From: CBDESN01 sp965242495 | GTDB taxonomy: Bacteria > Pseudomonadota > Alphaproteobacteria > MPNO01 | Direction: 5' to 3' | Assembly (NCBI GenBank): GCA_965242495.1 | Contig: OZ251446.1 | Location: forward strand, 310,001-374,000 | Length of the DNA: 64,000 bases | Part shown: positions 34,501 through 43,673 of the stretch, piece after piece | Layout: each line of letters starts with the position of its first letter | Numbering within the stretch: position 1 is the first letter of the stretch | Translations under genes and position numbers: made by a program | Notes under the pieces: model-generated | The model's database searches: none | What the model was told of the DNA's origin: nothing | Seen by the model: only the letters and a program-made list of their open reading frames with translations

Positions 34501-35141
34501 GCATGCCGGCCGACGGAATCCAGCGGCGAGGGATCATGCTCGTCCTGTCTTCGCCCTCCGGAGCCGGCAAGACGACGATCGCGCGCGCGCTGCTGGCGCG
34601 CGACGACGACGTTTCGATGTCGGTTTCGGCGACCACGCGGCCGAAGCGGCCCGGCGAAGTCCCCGGCCGCGACTATCACTTCGTCGACGCGACCGAGTTC
34701 GACCTCATGGTCAACCGCCACGATCTGCTGGAGCACGCCAAGGTCTTCGGCCATTACTACGGCACGCCGCGCGCGGCGGTCGAGGAGGCGATCGAGGCCG
34801 GCCGCGACGTGCTGTTCGACATCGACTGGCAGGGGACGCAGCAGCTCGCCCAGGCGGCGCCCGAAGACTTGGTGAGCGTGTTCGTCCTGCCGCCGTCCAC
34901 GCAGGAGCTCAACCGCCGTTTGCAGTTGCGGGCGCTGGACCCGGACGACGTCGTCATGGCGCGCATGTCCGAGGCCCCCGACGAGATGAGCCACTGGGCG
35001 GAGTACGACTATATCGTCGTCAACCGCGACATCGGCGACAGCGTCGAGGCGGTGTGCGCCATCCTGCGCGCCGAGCGGTTGCGGCGCGAGCGCCGGCCCG
35101 GCCTGACCGATTTCGTCAAGCGGCTGCGCGCCGGGCTGTAG
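34497..35141 (+). CDS. gmk: Guanylate kinase
   Basis: Phosphorylates GMP to GDP with ATP, in purine nucleotide synthesis. 214 residues, the normal length. The P-loop is LSSPSGAGKTTIAR, followed by the GMP-binding region SVSATTRPKRPGEVPGRDYHFVD and the lid DIDWQGTQQL. The C-terminal YDYIVVNRDIGDSVEAVCAIL is typical. The start overlaps the yicC stop (ATGA at 34497-34500). Confidence 0.97.
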   Translation: MSMPADGIQRRGIMLVLSSPSGAGKTTIARALLARDDDVSMSVSATTRPKRPGEVPGRDYHFVDATEFDLMVNRHDLLEHAKVFGHYYGTPRAAVEEAIEAGRDVLFDIDWQGTQQLAQAAPEDLVSVFVLPPSTQELNRRLQLRALDPDDVVMARMSEAPDEMSHWAEYDYIVVNRDIGDSVEAVCAILRAERLRRERRPGLTDFVKRLRAGL

Positions 35142-35166
35142 TCCTTGCGCCCGGCGGCGGTCCGTC

Positions 35167-36576
35167 TCAGACGCTGTAATACATGCTGAACTCGATCGGG
35201 TGCGGGGTGTGCTCGAACGCCTCGATCTCGCCTTGCTTGAGCTCGATATAGCCGTCGATCAAGTCGTCGCCGAACACGTCGCCCTTCTTGAGGAAGTCGC
35301 GGTCGGCGTCGAGGGAGGCCATCGCCTCGCGCAGCGAATGGCAGACGGTCGGGACGTCCTGGAGCTCCTCGGGCGGCAGGTCGTAGAGGTTCTTGTCCAT
35401 CGGGTCGCCCGGGTCGATGTGGTTCTCGATGCCGTCGATACCCGCCATCAGCATCGCCGTGAACGCGAGATAGGGGTTGGCCGACGGGTCGGGGAAGCGA
35501 ACCTCGACGCGCTTGCCGTTGGGGCTGGCCGAGAACGGGATCCGGCAGGAGGCCGAACGGTTGCGGGCGGAATAGGCCAGCAGCACCGGCGCCTCGAACC
35601 CCGGAATCAGCCGCTTGTAGCTGTTCGTCGTCGGGTTGGTGAACGCGTTGATCGCCTTGGCGTGCTTGATGACGCCGCCGATATAGTGCAACGCCGCCTC
35701 CGACAGGTCGGCATAGCCCGAACCCGCGAAGGTCGGTTTGCCGTCCGTCCAGATCGACTGGTGGACGTGCATGCCCGAACCGTTGTCGTCGATCACCGGC
35801 TTGGGCATGAAGGTCGCCGACTTGCCGTAGGAGTGGGCGACGTTGTGCACCACGTATTTGTAGATCTGGACGTGGTCCGCCATGGTCACCAGCTGGCCCG
35901 CCTTGACGCCCAGCTCGTTCTGGCTCGGCGCCACCTCGTGGTGGTGCTTCTCCGTCTCGACGCCCATCTCCGCCATCACGGTGAGCATCTCCGCGCGCAG
36001 GTCGCTCATGCTGTCGACCGGCGGTACCGGGAAGTAGCCGCCCTTGACTCCCGGCCGATGCCCGACATTGCCGCCGTCGAAGACGCGGCCGGCGTTGTAC
36101 GGGCCTTCCTCCTCGTCGAGCTGGTAGAAGGTGTGGTTCATCGACACGTCGAACCGCACGTCGTCGAACACGAAGAATTCGAGTTCCGGCCCGAATATGG
36201 CGGTATCGCCGATGCCGGCCTGTTTGAGATAGGCGGTGGCTCGCTTGGCCACCGAGCGCGGGTCGCGGGCGTAGGGCTGTCCGGTGGTGGGCTCGAGGAT
36301 GTCGCAGAACAGGATCAACGAGGTCTGCGCCGAGAACGGATCCAGCGTTGCGCTGTCCGGATCGGGCAGCAGCATCATGTCGGATTCGTTGATGTCCTTC
36401 CAGCCGGCGATCGACGATCCGTCGAACATGAAGCCGTCGACGAAGGCGTCGTCGTCGATGGTCGAGACCGCCTGCGCGGTGTGGTGCCACTTCCCGCGCG
36501 GGTCGGTGAAGCGGAGGTCGACGTATTTCACGTCGTGCTTTTCGATCAGCTCGAAGATCTTCTTGGGGTCGGACAT
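35167..36576 (-). CDS. glnA: Glutamine synthetase type I
   Basis: Makes glutamine from glutamate, ammonia and ATP; dodecameric cytoplasmic enzyme. 469 residues, normal for GSI. Signature motifs are FMFDGSSIAGWKDINESDM, FGPELEFFVFDD, the ATP site KHHHEVAPSQNE, NGSGMHVHQSIW and RFPDPSANPYLAF. The adenylylation Tyr is present in DKNLYDLPPEE. The start MSDPKKIFELI at 36576 is the conserved GSI N-terminus. The gene lies downstream of glnB on the same strand, but separated by an unusually long 740-bp spacer that holds element copy c. Confidence 0.97.
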   Translation of the reverse strand: MSDPKKIFELIEKHDVKYVDLRFTDPRGKWHHTAQAVSTIDDDAFVDGFMFDGSSIAGWKDINESDMMLLPDPDSATLDPFSAQTSLILFCDILEPTTGQPYARDPRSVAKRATAYLKQAGIGDTAIFGPELEFFVFDDVRFDVSMNHTFYQLDEEEGPYNAGRVFDGGNVGHRPGVKGGYFPVPPVDSMSDLRAEMLTVMAEMGVETEKHHHEVAPSQNELGVKAGQLVTMADHVQIYKYVVHNVAHSYGKSATFMPKPVIDDNGSGMHVHQSIWTDGKPTFAGSGYADLSEAALHYIGGVIKHAKAINAFTNPTTNSYKRLIPGFEAPVLLAYSARNRSASCRIPFSASPNGKRVEVRFPDPSANPYLAFTAMLMAGIDGIENHIDPGDPMDKNLYDLPPEELQDVPTVCHSLREAMASLDADRDFLKKGDVFGDDLIDGYIELKQGEIEAFEHTPHPIEFSMYYSV

Positions 36577-36924
36577 GATGCGTGTTCCTGCGTCAAACGT
36601 GAACTCGGGAGGCGCGGCGGCGACCGCGCTGCGCCGCACATGGTTAGCAGAAGCGCGGGCGGCGGCGCAACAGGCTCGCCCGCATTTCTTCTCCCGTCCG
36701 CGGACTGCGTCGGGCCGTTGCGGCGCTCGTGTGAGAGTGGCGGGCCTGTCGAACGAAGCCGGCGAAACCTCGATCCGTCCGCCGCCGCCGCTTTTTGGAG
36801 CGATCTAATGCAATCTTCGATTGCAGGAAATCCACCGCGGAGCGCGAGCCAAGCCGGTGCGCCTCGTCACGCCGGTCGGCGACGTTGGGGGCGCCGAACG
36901 CCGTCCTGCCGGGGCAAAAAATCT

Positions 36925-37285
36925 CAATTTCGTTATACATCAACAGGTTACGAAGAAAAATCAAGGGAAAAACAGGGCCAAAACCAGCCAAAACCAGGGC
37001 GAAACCAGGCGAAAAGCAAGGTGGATTCGCGCTCCGGAACCGCCTGCCGACGGGCGGCGTCATCCACGCCGCGCCGCTTCGCTTCGATCCGGGCGGCGTG
37101 GCGAAGAGGCCGCGCTCGCATACGATGCGTTGTCGCGTGCGCAACCTCCGATTGCGGGAAGCCGGCCCGTCGACATCCCCGACGCGGGCGACGAAAAACT
37201 CCGCCGACGGTCCGCTGCGGGGCTAAGGTCGCCTCTGCCTATTGGGGGAGACTATAACACAGGAACTTCCGCGTGTCAAGTGGAA
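36925..37285 (-). repeat. Dispersed promoter/11-nt-repeat element, copy c (inverted)
   Basis: Third copy of the element, reading on the minus strand between glnB and glnA. A consensus promoter lies at 37251-37279, and the 11-nt array is 36952-37017 (six contiguous units, first unit GCTTTTCGCCT). The sequence GTAACCTGTTGATGTATAACG follows at about 36931-36951. The promoter-to-array distance is ~230 nt, longer than in copies a and b, and the GTTC-N7-GTGC box is not recognisable. The remainder of the 36577-36924 interval shows no gene. Confidence 0.7.
37251..37279 (-). promoter_or_regulatory. Sigma-70-type promoter in element copy c, upstream of glnA
   Basis: On the minus strand, TTGACA (37274-37279), a 17-nt spacer and TATAGT (37251-37256) form a near-perfect consensus. 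Transcription would run toward glnA, about 670 nt downstream, giving glnA a promoter independent of glnB. Confidence 0.7.
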
Positions 37286-37316
37286 ATTTCGTCGTCCGGG
37301 ATCGCGCCCTCGCGGC

Positions 37317-37655
37317 TTAGATCGCGTCCGCCCCGGTTTCGCCGGTGCGGATGCGCAGGACTTCCTCGATCGTGCAGACGAAGATCTTGCCGTCTCCGAT
37401 GCGGCCGGTATGGGCGGCCTGCTGGATGGCCTCGACGGCGCGCTCCACCAGACCGTCCTCGATGACCACCTCGATCTTCACCTTGGGCAGGAAGTCGACG
37501 ACGTATTCCGCGCCGCGATAGAGTTCGGTATGGCCCTTCTGCCGGCCGAATCCCTTGGCCTCGGTCACCGTCAGCCCGTTGACGCCGACTTCGTGCAGGG
37601 CCTCTTTGACCTCGTCCAGCTTGAACGGCTTGATAACGGCTTCGATCTTCTTCAT
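37317..37655 (-). CDS. glnB: Nitrogen regulatory protein P-II
   Basis: Trimeric signal protein of 112 residues that senses 2-oxoglutarate, ATP/ADP and, through uridylylation, glutamine, and controls nitrogen assimilation. The T-loop Tyr51 is present in GHTELYRGAEYVVDFLPK. The C-terminal GDGKIFVCTIEEVLRIRTGETGADAI is the GlnB-type signature, favouring GlnB over GlnK, as does the position upstream of glnA on the same strand. The start is the canonical MKKIEAVIKPFKLDEVKEAL. No sigma-54 site was recognised upstream by eye. Confidence 0.97.
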   Translation of the reverse strand: MKKIEAVIKPFKLDEVKEALHEVGVNGLTVTEAKGFGRQKGHTELYRGAEYVVDFLPKVKIEVVIEDGLVERAVEAIQQAAHTGRIGDGKIFVCTIEEVLRIRTGETGADAI

Positions 37656-37837
37656 GGCCCGTTCGCGGAATTTCGGGGCTGCGCCGGCCGCCGAGCCGGT
37701 CGCGCGCGTTATGCACCCGGCGAGCGGGCCGCGCAAGTCGCGGCCGACATCCGCCTTGACCGACATCCACCTTGACATGGGGATGCGACCGCGGTTGTTC
37801 GCGCCCGGTCGGACCCCTGGACGCGGAGGATCACGCG

Positions 37838-39007
37838 ATGAAAGGCGGAAACACGTTTTTCGCCGATATGCCGGTTACCGTGTTCGAGGTCATGTCCCGC
37901 CTGGCCCAGGCGCATGACGCGGTCAATCTCGGCCAGGGGTTTCCCGACGGCAACGGTCCCGACGACGTCGTAGCCGCCGCGGCCGACTATCTGGCCAACG
38001 GCGTCAACCAGTACCCGTCGATGATGGGGATCCCGGCGCTGCGGCAGGCCGTCGCCGCCCATGCCGCGCGGTTCTACGGCCTCGAGGTAGACTGGGAGCG
38101 GGAGGTGCTGGTCACCTCGGGCGGGACCGAGGCGCTCGCGAGCGCGCTGTTCGGCCTGCTGGAGTCGGGCGACGAGGCGGTGTTGATCGAACCGCTCTAC
38201 GATTCCTACCTGCCGATCGTGCGCCGGGCGGGGGCTACGCCCAGACTCGTCCGGCTCGAACCGCCGGGCTGGGAGCTACCGCGGGAGGCCCTCGCCGCCG
38301 CCTTCTCCGAGCGCACCAAGCTGGTCCTTCTCAACAGCCCGACGAACCCCTGCGCCAAGGTCTTCGACGAAGACGAACTGCGCTTCGTCGCCGGGCTGGT
38401 CGAGCGTCACGACGCCTTCGCCGTCTGCGACGAGGTCTATGAGCATCTCGCCTTCGACGGCGTAGCCCACGTCCCGCTGATCGCGTTGCCCGGCATGCGC
38501 GAACGCGCCGTGCGCATCGCCTCGGCGGGGAAGATCTTCTCGCTCACCGGGTGGAAGGTCGGCATGGTGACCGCTTCGCCGACGCTGCTCGCCCCGATCG
38601 CCAAAGCGCATCAGTACCTCACCTTCACCACGCCTCCCAACCTGCAGAGCGCCGTCGCCTACGGGCTGGGCAAGGACGACGCCTATTTCGCCGGCCTGCG
38701 CGCCGACATGCAGGCTCGCCGCGACCATCTGGCCGCCGGGCTCGCCCAGGTCGGGTTCGACGTGATCCCCTGCCAGGGGACCTACTTCATCACCGCCGAC
38801 TTCCGCCCGCTCGGCTTCAACGGGACCGACGTCGCCTTCTGTCGCCATCTGACCACCGAGGCGGGAGTCGCCGCGGTTCCGGTGAGCGCCTTCTACCGGA
38901 GCGCCGGCGTCGATCATTTCGCCCGTTTCGCGTTCTGCAAGGCCGAGGCGTCGATCGACGAGGCGATCCGCCGGTTGCGGGCTCATTTCGGCCGGGCCGG
39001 GGCTTGA
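37838..39007 (+). CDS. PLP-dependent aminotransferase, class I/II
   Basis: A fold-type I aminotransferase of 389 residues. Conserved parts are NLGQGFPDGNGPDDVVAAA, YPSMMGIPALRQAVAAH, LLNSPTNPCAKVF and CDEVYEHLAFDG. The PLP lysine lies in IASAGKIFSLTGWKVGM. The overall pattern matches the YbdL/kynurenine-oxoglutarate/methionine aminotransferase branch. An AGGA sequence lies several nt upstream of the ATG. It is divergent from glnB, with a spacer of ~180 bp. The substrate is not resolvable by eye. Confidence 0.9.
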   Translation: MKGGNTFFADMPVTVFEVMSRLAQAHDAVNLGQGFPDGNGPDDVVAAAADYLANGVNQYPSMMGIPALRQAVAAHAARFYGLEVDWEREVLVTSGGTEALASALFGLLESGDEAVLIEPLYDSYLPIVRRAGATPRLVRLEPPGWELPREALAAAFSERTKLVLLNSPTNPCAKVFDEDELRFVAGLVERHDAFAVCDEVYEHLAFDGVAHVPLIALPGMRERAVRIASAGKIFSLTGWKVGMVTASPTLLAPIAKAHQYLTFTTPPNLQSAVAYGLGKDDAYFAGLRADMQARRDHLAAGLAQVGFDVIPCQGTYFITADFRPLGFNGTDVAFCRHLTTEAGVAAVPVSAFYRSAGVDHFARFAFCKAEASIDEAIRRLRAHFGRAGA

Positions 39008-39102
39008 CGGGGTTCCGGGCGGCGCCGTCGCGGCGGCCATGGACAGGGTGAGAAATACGGGTTAGGTAGACCCTGCCGGACGTTCCGCGCCGGACGTTCC
39101 GC

Positions 39103-39180
39103 GGTGGCAGTAGCTCAGTCGGTTAGAGCGCCGGGTTGTGGTCCCGGAGGTCGGGGGTTCGAATCCCCTCTGCCACCCCA
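39103..39180 (+). tRNA. tRNA-His (anticodon GTG)
   Basis: Acceptor GTGGCAG pairs with CTGCCAC. The extra G at position -1 (39103), facing the discriminator C, is the hallmark of tRNA-His. The anticodon stem CCGGG/CCCGG encloses TTGTGGT (anticodon GTG), the T-arm is GGGGGTTCGAATCCCC, and CCA is encoded. The 3' end of the minus-strand monooxygenase frame overlaps most of it. Confidence 0.97.
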
Positions 39181-40314
39181 GGCCCGTCGGACGAGCGGGC
39201 GGGGGAGTCGCTCGGTGCCGGTGGGAATCGCGCGCGCCGTCCGCAGCGTCTCCTCGCGCCAGATCCGGCCCTGCGTCGTCATGCGTTCGCGCGCCGCCCT
39301 TGCGGACCAGTCCTGTGTGTACTCGGTCAGCGGCCGCTCGCGCCGTTCCCAACGCGCCAGACCCTCCTCGATCGTGGGCGCGCGTTCGACGGCGACGGCC
39401 AGAGCGAGCCCGTTCATGATCGCAAGGCCCGCGCCCTGGCCCAGCGACGGGACCATCGCATGGGCCGAGTCGCCGACGATGGCGACGCGCCCGACCGACC
39501 AGCGGGTGAGCTTGGCGGTCTCGTAGGCGTCGAACCGGCCGTCGGGCGAGGCCTCGCGAAGGACCGGCTCGAGCTGGGGAAAGCCCGGCGCCCATATGTC
39601 CGCGCGCACCGGAAGCGCCGTCGCCTCGCGGTCGTCCACCGGGGCCATCAGGGCGAGATAGAGCTCCTCCGCGTTGCACGGAACGTACAGGACGCGAAGC
39701 GATCGATAGGCGAGATTCCAATAGTCGATCACGTGATGCCACGGACCCGCGCCCAGCCGGTCGAGGCAGCGGGGGGCCAACACCCGCAACAGGCCGAACG
39801 CGCCGACGTCGCGCTCCTTTTGGAGGCCGAGCGAGTCGCGCACCCTCGACCGCACGCCGTCGGCCCCGATCGCCAGGTCCGCGGCCAGCCGGCGGCCCGC
39901 GGCGGTGTGCAGCGCGCCGTCGGGCGACGCCCCGGCGATCTCCGAGTTCAGGGCGAAGTCCACGCCCTCCTTCTCCGCCACCTTCAGGATGGCCGCATAC
40001 AGGGTCTGGCGGGTCATGGTCAGCATGCGTCCGCCATTCCCACCCGCGAACACGGATTTGGAAATCGTCCGGTCGCCGTCCCGGACCTCGTACACGCCCG
40101 CTTCGTGCGAGCCCGCGATCACGTCGTCGCAGGCCCCGATCGCCTCGAGCACGCGGAGGCCGTTTTCCCAGATGAAGATTCCGGCGCCGAAGGCGCGGAG
40201 CGCGGGGTCGCGTTCGTGCACGCGGACGGACCAGCCGCGCTGCGACAGCGCGATCGCCGACACCAGACCGGCGAACCCGCCGCCCGCGATCTCGGCATGC
40301 GGCTTCCCGGCCAC
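39115..40314 (-). CDS. FAD-dependent monooxygenase (PHBH/UbiH-like)
   Basis: A class A flavin monooxygenase of 399 residues. AEIAGGGFAGLVSAIALSQRGWSV is the dinucleotide-binding N-terminus, LAADLAIGADGVRSRVRDSLG the DG motif, and VGRVAIVGDSAHAMVPSLGQGAGLAIMNGLALA the GD motif. It sits 6 nt after the DctM gene of the third TRAP system and probably acts on the imported compound. The last ~22 codons (after LVRRAWGG) are antisense to tRNA-His, and the stop lies inside the tRNA gene. The natural C-terminus is therefore odd, although no earlier stop exists. Confidence 0.85.
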   Translation of the reverse strand: MAGKPHAEIAGGGFAGLVSAIALSQRGWSVRVHERDPALRAFGAGIFIWENGLRVLEAIGACDDVIAGSHEAGVYEVRDGDRTISKSVFAGGNGGRMLTMTRQTLYAAILKVAEKEGVDFALNSEIAGASPDGALHTAAGRRLAADLAIGADGVRSRVRDSLGLQKERDVGAFGLLRVLAPRCLDRLGAGPWHHVIDYWNLAYRSLRVLYVPCNAEELYLALMAPVDDREATALPVRADIWAPGFPQLEPVLREASPDGRFDAYETAKLTRWSVGRVAIVGDSAHAMVPSLGQGAGLAIMNGLALAVAVERAPTIEEGLARWERRERPLTEYTQDWSARAARERMTTQGRIWREETLRTARAIPTGTERLPRPLVRRAWGGRGDSNPRPPGPQPGALTD

Positions 40315-40320
40315 GGGCCG

Positions 40321-41625
40321 CTACCGGATCATCGTCTCGGGCAGGAACAGCGCGATGCCGGGGGCCGCCACCAGGATCGCGAGACACGCCGTCATCGCCA
40401 GCCAGAACGGCAGGATGCCCCGGAAGATGGTTCCCAACGGCACGTCTTCGGCGACCCCCTTGACGACGAAGACGTTGACCCCGACCGGCGGGCTGATCAG
40501 TCCCATCTCCAGCACGATCACCATGACGACGCCGAACCAGATCGGATCGTATTCGAGCGCGGTGATGATCGGATGCACGATCGGCAGCGTGAGCACCAGG
40601 ATGGCGAAGCCTTCGAGAAACGTCCCCATGACGATGAAGGCCGCCAGGATGATCATCAGCACGGCGAAGCGCGACAATTCGGCGGCGCTCAGTATCTCGG
40701 CGAGGTCGGTGGGTATCTCGGTCAGGGCGAGGAACGGGCTGAAGACGTGGGCGCCGATCAGGATGAGAAAGGCGAAGGCCGTGGTGCGGATCGTCTGGAG
40801 CAGCGTGAAGGTAAGCGTCTCCCGGTTCAGTCGGCGGCGCGCCAGCGTCAGCGCGAAGGCGAGGAACGCGCCCACGCCCGCGGCCTCGCCGACGGTGAAA
40901 ACGCCGGCGTAGATGCCGCCGATGGTGACCAGGACGATCCCGATCATCGACGACGCTTGTCCGATCGCTCGAATGCGCCTGCCCAGAGGCTCCGTCGGCC
41001 CCGGCGGGCCGAGCCGCGGGTCGAGCCGCGTCTGGATCGCGATCGTCGCGATAAACAGCGCCGTCAACAGGATCCCGGGCAGCACGCCGGCCAGGAACAG
41101 CTGGCCGATCGATTCCTCGGTGAGGATGGCGTAGATGACGAAGCCCGTGCTCGGCGGGATCAGGATGCCGAGCGTGCCGCCGGCGGCGACGCAGCCGGTG
41201 GCGAGCCGGGGGTCGTAATCGAAGCGCTTCATCTCGGGGAGGGCGACGCGGCCCATCGTCACCGCCGAAGCGACCGAGGAGCCGGACAGCGCGGCGAAGC
41301 CGGAGCAGGCCGCGATCGTCGCCGAGGCGAGCCCGCCGCGCCAATGCCCGAGCCAGGCATAGGCCGCGTCGTACAGGTCGCGGCTCATACCCGACACGCC
41401 GGCCAGATTCCCCATCAGCACGAATAGCGGGATGATCATGAGTTCGAAATTGGAGGCGATGATGAACGGCTCGGCCGACAGGGTGGCGATCGCCGCCGGC
41501 CAGCCGTTGATCACGCCGATCCCGATGGCCCCGACCATCATCATCGCGACGCCCACGGGCATCCGCAGCGCCAGCAGCGCGAACAGCCCGGCCAGCCCCA
41601 GCAGGCCGACATAGGTCTGGCTCAT
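40321..41625 (-). CDS. TRAP transporter large permease (DctM family), system 3
   Basis: Transport subunit of 434 residues. LFALLALRMPVGVAMMMVGAIGIG, IPLFVLMGNLAGVSGMSRDLYDAAYAWLGHWRGGLA, GTLGILIPPSTGFVIYAIL and LEMGLISPPVGVNVFVVKG are diagnostic. It overlaps the dctQ stop by 4 nt (41622-41625) and is followed 6 nt later by the FAD monooxygenase gene, giving a dctP-dctQ-dctM-monooxygenase operon. Confidence 0.93.
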   Translation of the reverse strand: MSQTYVGLLGLAGLFALLALRMPVGVAMMMVGAIGIGVINGWPAAIATLSAEPFIIASNFELMIIPLFVLMGNLAGVSGMSRDLYDAAYAWLGHWRGGLASATIAACSGFAALSGSSVASAVTMGRVALPEMKRFDYDPRLATGCVAAGGTLGILIPPSTGFVIYAILTEESIGQLFLAGVLPGILLTALFIATIAIQTRLDPRLGPPGPTEPLGRRIRAIGQASSMIGIVLVTIGGIYAGVFTVGEAAGVGAFLAFALTLARRRLNRETLTFTLLQTIRTTAFAFLILIGAHVFSPFLALTEIPTDLAEILSAAELSRFAVLMIILAAFIVMGTFLEGFAILVLTLPIVHPIITALEYDPIWFGVVMVIVLEMGLISPPVGVNVFVVKGVAEDVPLGTIFRGILPFWLAMTACLAILVAAPGIALFLPETMIR

Positions 41626-42131
41626 GAGGTCGGCGGGTCTGCGAGGCCGCGCGCCGAGCGCAGCGCCAACAGGAACAGGACGAGCGCGTAGAGCCCGGTC
41701 CCGAAGGCGACGACGTACAGGAACGGGTATTGCGGGATGAAGATCAGGTTGGTCGCTTCGCCCAGCTCCCGCGACTCCAGCCCGCGCAGAACCGTCTCCC
41801 AGCAGACGAAGCCGAAAAAGGTCGCGCATACCGACCGCATTGCGGCGTCGAGCAGGCCGAGCGCCCGGCCGCGCAGCACGGAGCCGATCAGGTTGACCGC
41901 GATATGCCCGCCGGTCCAGCCGCAATAGGCCATGCCGAAGAACACGACGACGACCAGCGTCGCCTCCGACAGATCCTGGACGCCGAAGATCGGCGCGTTG
42001 AACAGTTTGCGCAGGATCACCGCGACGACGGTGAGCGCCATCAGCCACAGCAGCCCCAGGCCGCCCAGGATGGCCAACAGGCGCACGCCGCCGTCTACGG
42101 TCGAACCGGTCCTTTCCAACGGGTCCTTCAC
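41622..42131 (-). CDS. TRAP transporter small permease (DctQ family), system 3
   Basis: Membrane subunit of 169 residues with about four hydrophobic segments, including LLWLMALTVVAVILRKLFNAPIFGVQDLSEATLVVVVFFGMAYCGWTGGHIAVNLIG. It starts 8 nt after the dctP stop and overlaps dctM by 4 nt. Confidence 0.9.
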   Translation of the reverse strand: MKDPLERTGSTVDGGVRLLAILGGLGLLWLMALTVVAVILRKLFNAPIFGVQDLSEATLVVVVFFGMAYCGWTGGHIAVNLIGSVLRGRALGLLDAAMRSVCATFFGFVCWETVLRGLESRELGEATNLIFIPQYPFLYVVAFGTGLYALVLFLLALRSARGLADPPTS

Positions 42132-42139
42132 GGCGAGGG

Positions 42140-43168
42140 TCAGCTACTCGGGACTCCCATCGCCGCCAGGATCTTGCGCGCCGGAACGCCGTCCTTCTCC
42201 ATCTGGGCCACCAGCCTCGCGCGGTTCTCCAGCAGCAGCGCGGTACCGGCCTTCGCTTGGTCCGCGGGCAGGGCGATGACCTCGTGGCGGCCGGTCTTGC
42301 GCACCGAGTCGAGCGCCGACTTGGAGAGCCGCTCGTAGGTCTCCGAAGCCTTGACGCTCAGCGCGCGTCCGGTCGTCTTGTCGACCAGGGCGCGCTGCTC
42401 GTCGCTCAGCCCGTCCCACGACTTCCGGTTCATCACCAGGAAGAAGGGCGAGCGTCCCGTCGGCAGGCCGGTCGTGAAATAGCGGGCGACCTCGCCGAGC
42501 TTGAAGCTCCGGATGGCGCTGGGGCCGGTGAGCACGCCGTCGATCACGCCGGTGTTGAGCGCGTTGTAGACCCGTCCGATCGGCATCGGCACGGGCGTCC
42601 CGCCGAGCGCCTTGATGGCTTCCGCCTGCATCTTCGATGGGGTGCGGATCTTCATCCCCTCGATGTCGGCGACCGTTCGCACCGGCTTGCTCTTGGTCAT
42701 CAGCACCTGGGCTTCGCCGACCCAGAGCGCCAGCACCTTGACTTTGGTCCAGTCGGACGAGATTTCGGCGAAGGCGTCCCACAGCTTGTTGGCGCCGTCG
42801 GGTCCCGACTTGGCCACGTCGGGCAACTCGATGATGCCGGTGCGGCGGAACAGCGACGCCGTATAGCCCGGCAGGCCGAAGGTGATGTCGGCGACGCCGT
42901 CGACGGCGCGCTTGAACTGCGCGGCGGGCCCTTTGCCGAGCGCGCCGCCGGGGAATATCTTCACCGTCAGGCCGCCGGCCGACATCTTGGCCACGTCCTT
43001 CGACCAGGGCCGCATGATGAAGCGGTCCATCGGATGTTTGGTGGACATGAAATGCGCAAGCTTCAGCTCCTTCGCCTCGGCTTGCGGCGACGCCGCCCCC
43101 GACCAGACCGTTCCGGCGAAAGCCAGCGCGGCCGCGGCGACGGTCGTGTTTCGCAGCAGGTAGTTCAT
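42140..43168 (-). CDS. TRAP transporter substrate-binding protein (DctP family), system 3
   Basis: Periplasmic binding protein of 342 residues with a Sec signal (MNYLLRNTTVAAAALAFAG...QAEAKELKLAHF). The mature start KLAHFMSTKHPMDRFIMRPW and the region VADIEGMKIRTPSKMQAEAIKALGGTPVPMPIGRVYNALNTGVIDG, with its ligand-binding Arg, are typical. GGAGG precedes the ATG. First gene of the four-gene minus-strand operon ending in the FAD monooxygenase. Confidence 0.93.
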   Translation of the reverse strand: MNYLLRNTTVAAAALAFAGTVWSGAASPQAEAKELKLAHFMSTKHPMDRFIMRPWSKDVAKMSAGGLTVKIFPGGALGKGPAAQFKRAVDGVADITFGLPGYTASLFRRTGIIELPDVAKSGPDGANKLWDAFAEISSDWTKVKVLALWVGEAQVLMTKSKPVRTVADIEGMKIRTPSKMQAEAIKALGGTPVPMPIGRVYNALNTGVIDGVLTGPSAIRSFKLGEVARYFTTGLPTGRSPFFLVMNRKSWDGLSDEQRALVDKTTGRALSVKASETYERLSKSALDSVRKTGRHEVIALPADQAKAGTALLLENRARLVAQMEKDGVPARKILAAMGVPSS

Positions 43169-43673
43169 GACGCCTCCCTTGCTTCGTATGGAAGGCCCGA
43201 ACCTAGCACAACGAACGAGGAGGGGGCGAGGGGGTCAGGGCGATCGCATCGCAGAGTCTGGCGGGACGGCGACGCTTGGGGCGTGGAGTTGAACAACCGT
43301 TACGGATGACCGGCGGTCCGAACGACGAGGAGCGAAGAGATGTCGCGCATATCCACCCATCGCGCTCGGCGCGTATTTCAGGCGGAGCCCGGCGTTTTGG
43401 ATGAATGCGCAGAAGACGTATGAGCTCTCGAAGGAGTCGATCGAGAACGGTCGGAGCATCCGCGCGCGGGCGCGTGTCCACGCCGGGGAGCGGGCGGCGC
43501 CGTAGCGGGGACCGACGTCGATCGCCGCTTCGGCCTTGCCGGTGGGAGAGGGGCCGTGGAGCATGCCGGGCGCGCCTCTCCGGGCCGGCGGGGAGCTGGC
43601 CCGGCATCCGGTCCCCGTGACGCTTTGCTCCCGTCTTGCGGCTGACCGGGAACGGGCGGGGACGGCGAAGTGA
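43169..43673. other. Intergenic stretch without a supportable gene
   Basis: About 500 bp between dctP (system 3) and higA. Open frames exist on the minus strand, but they have no recognisable domain, biased composition and no ribosome binding site at a sensible start. The stretch may be decayed DNA next to the toxin-antitoxin pair. No RNA gene or long repeat was seen in it. Confidence 0.6.
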
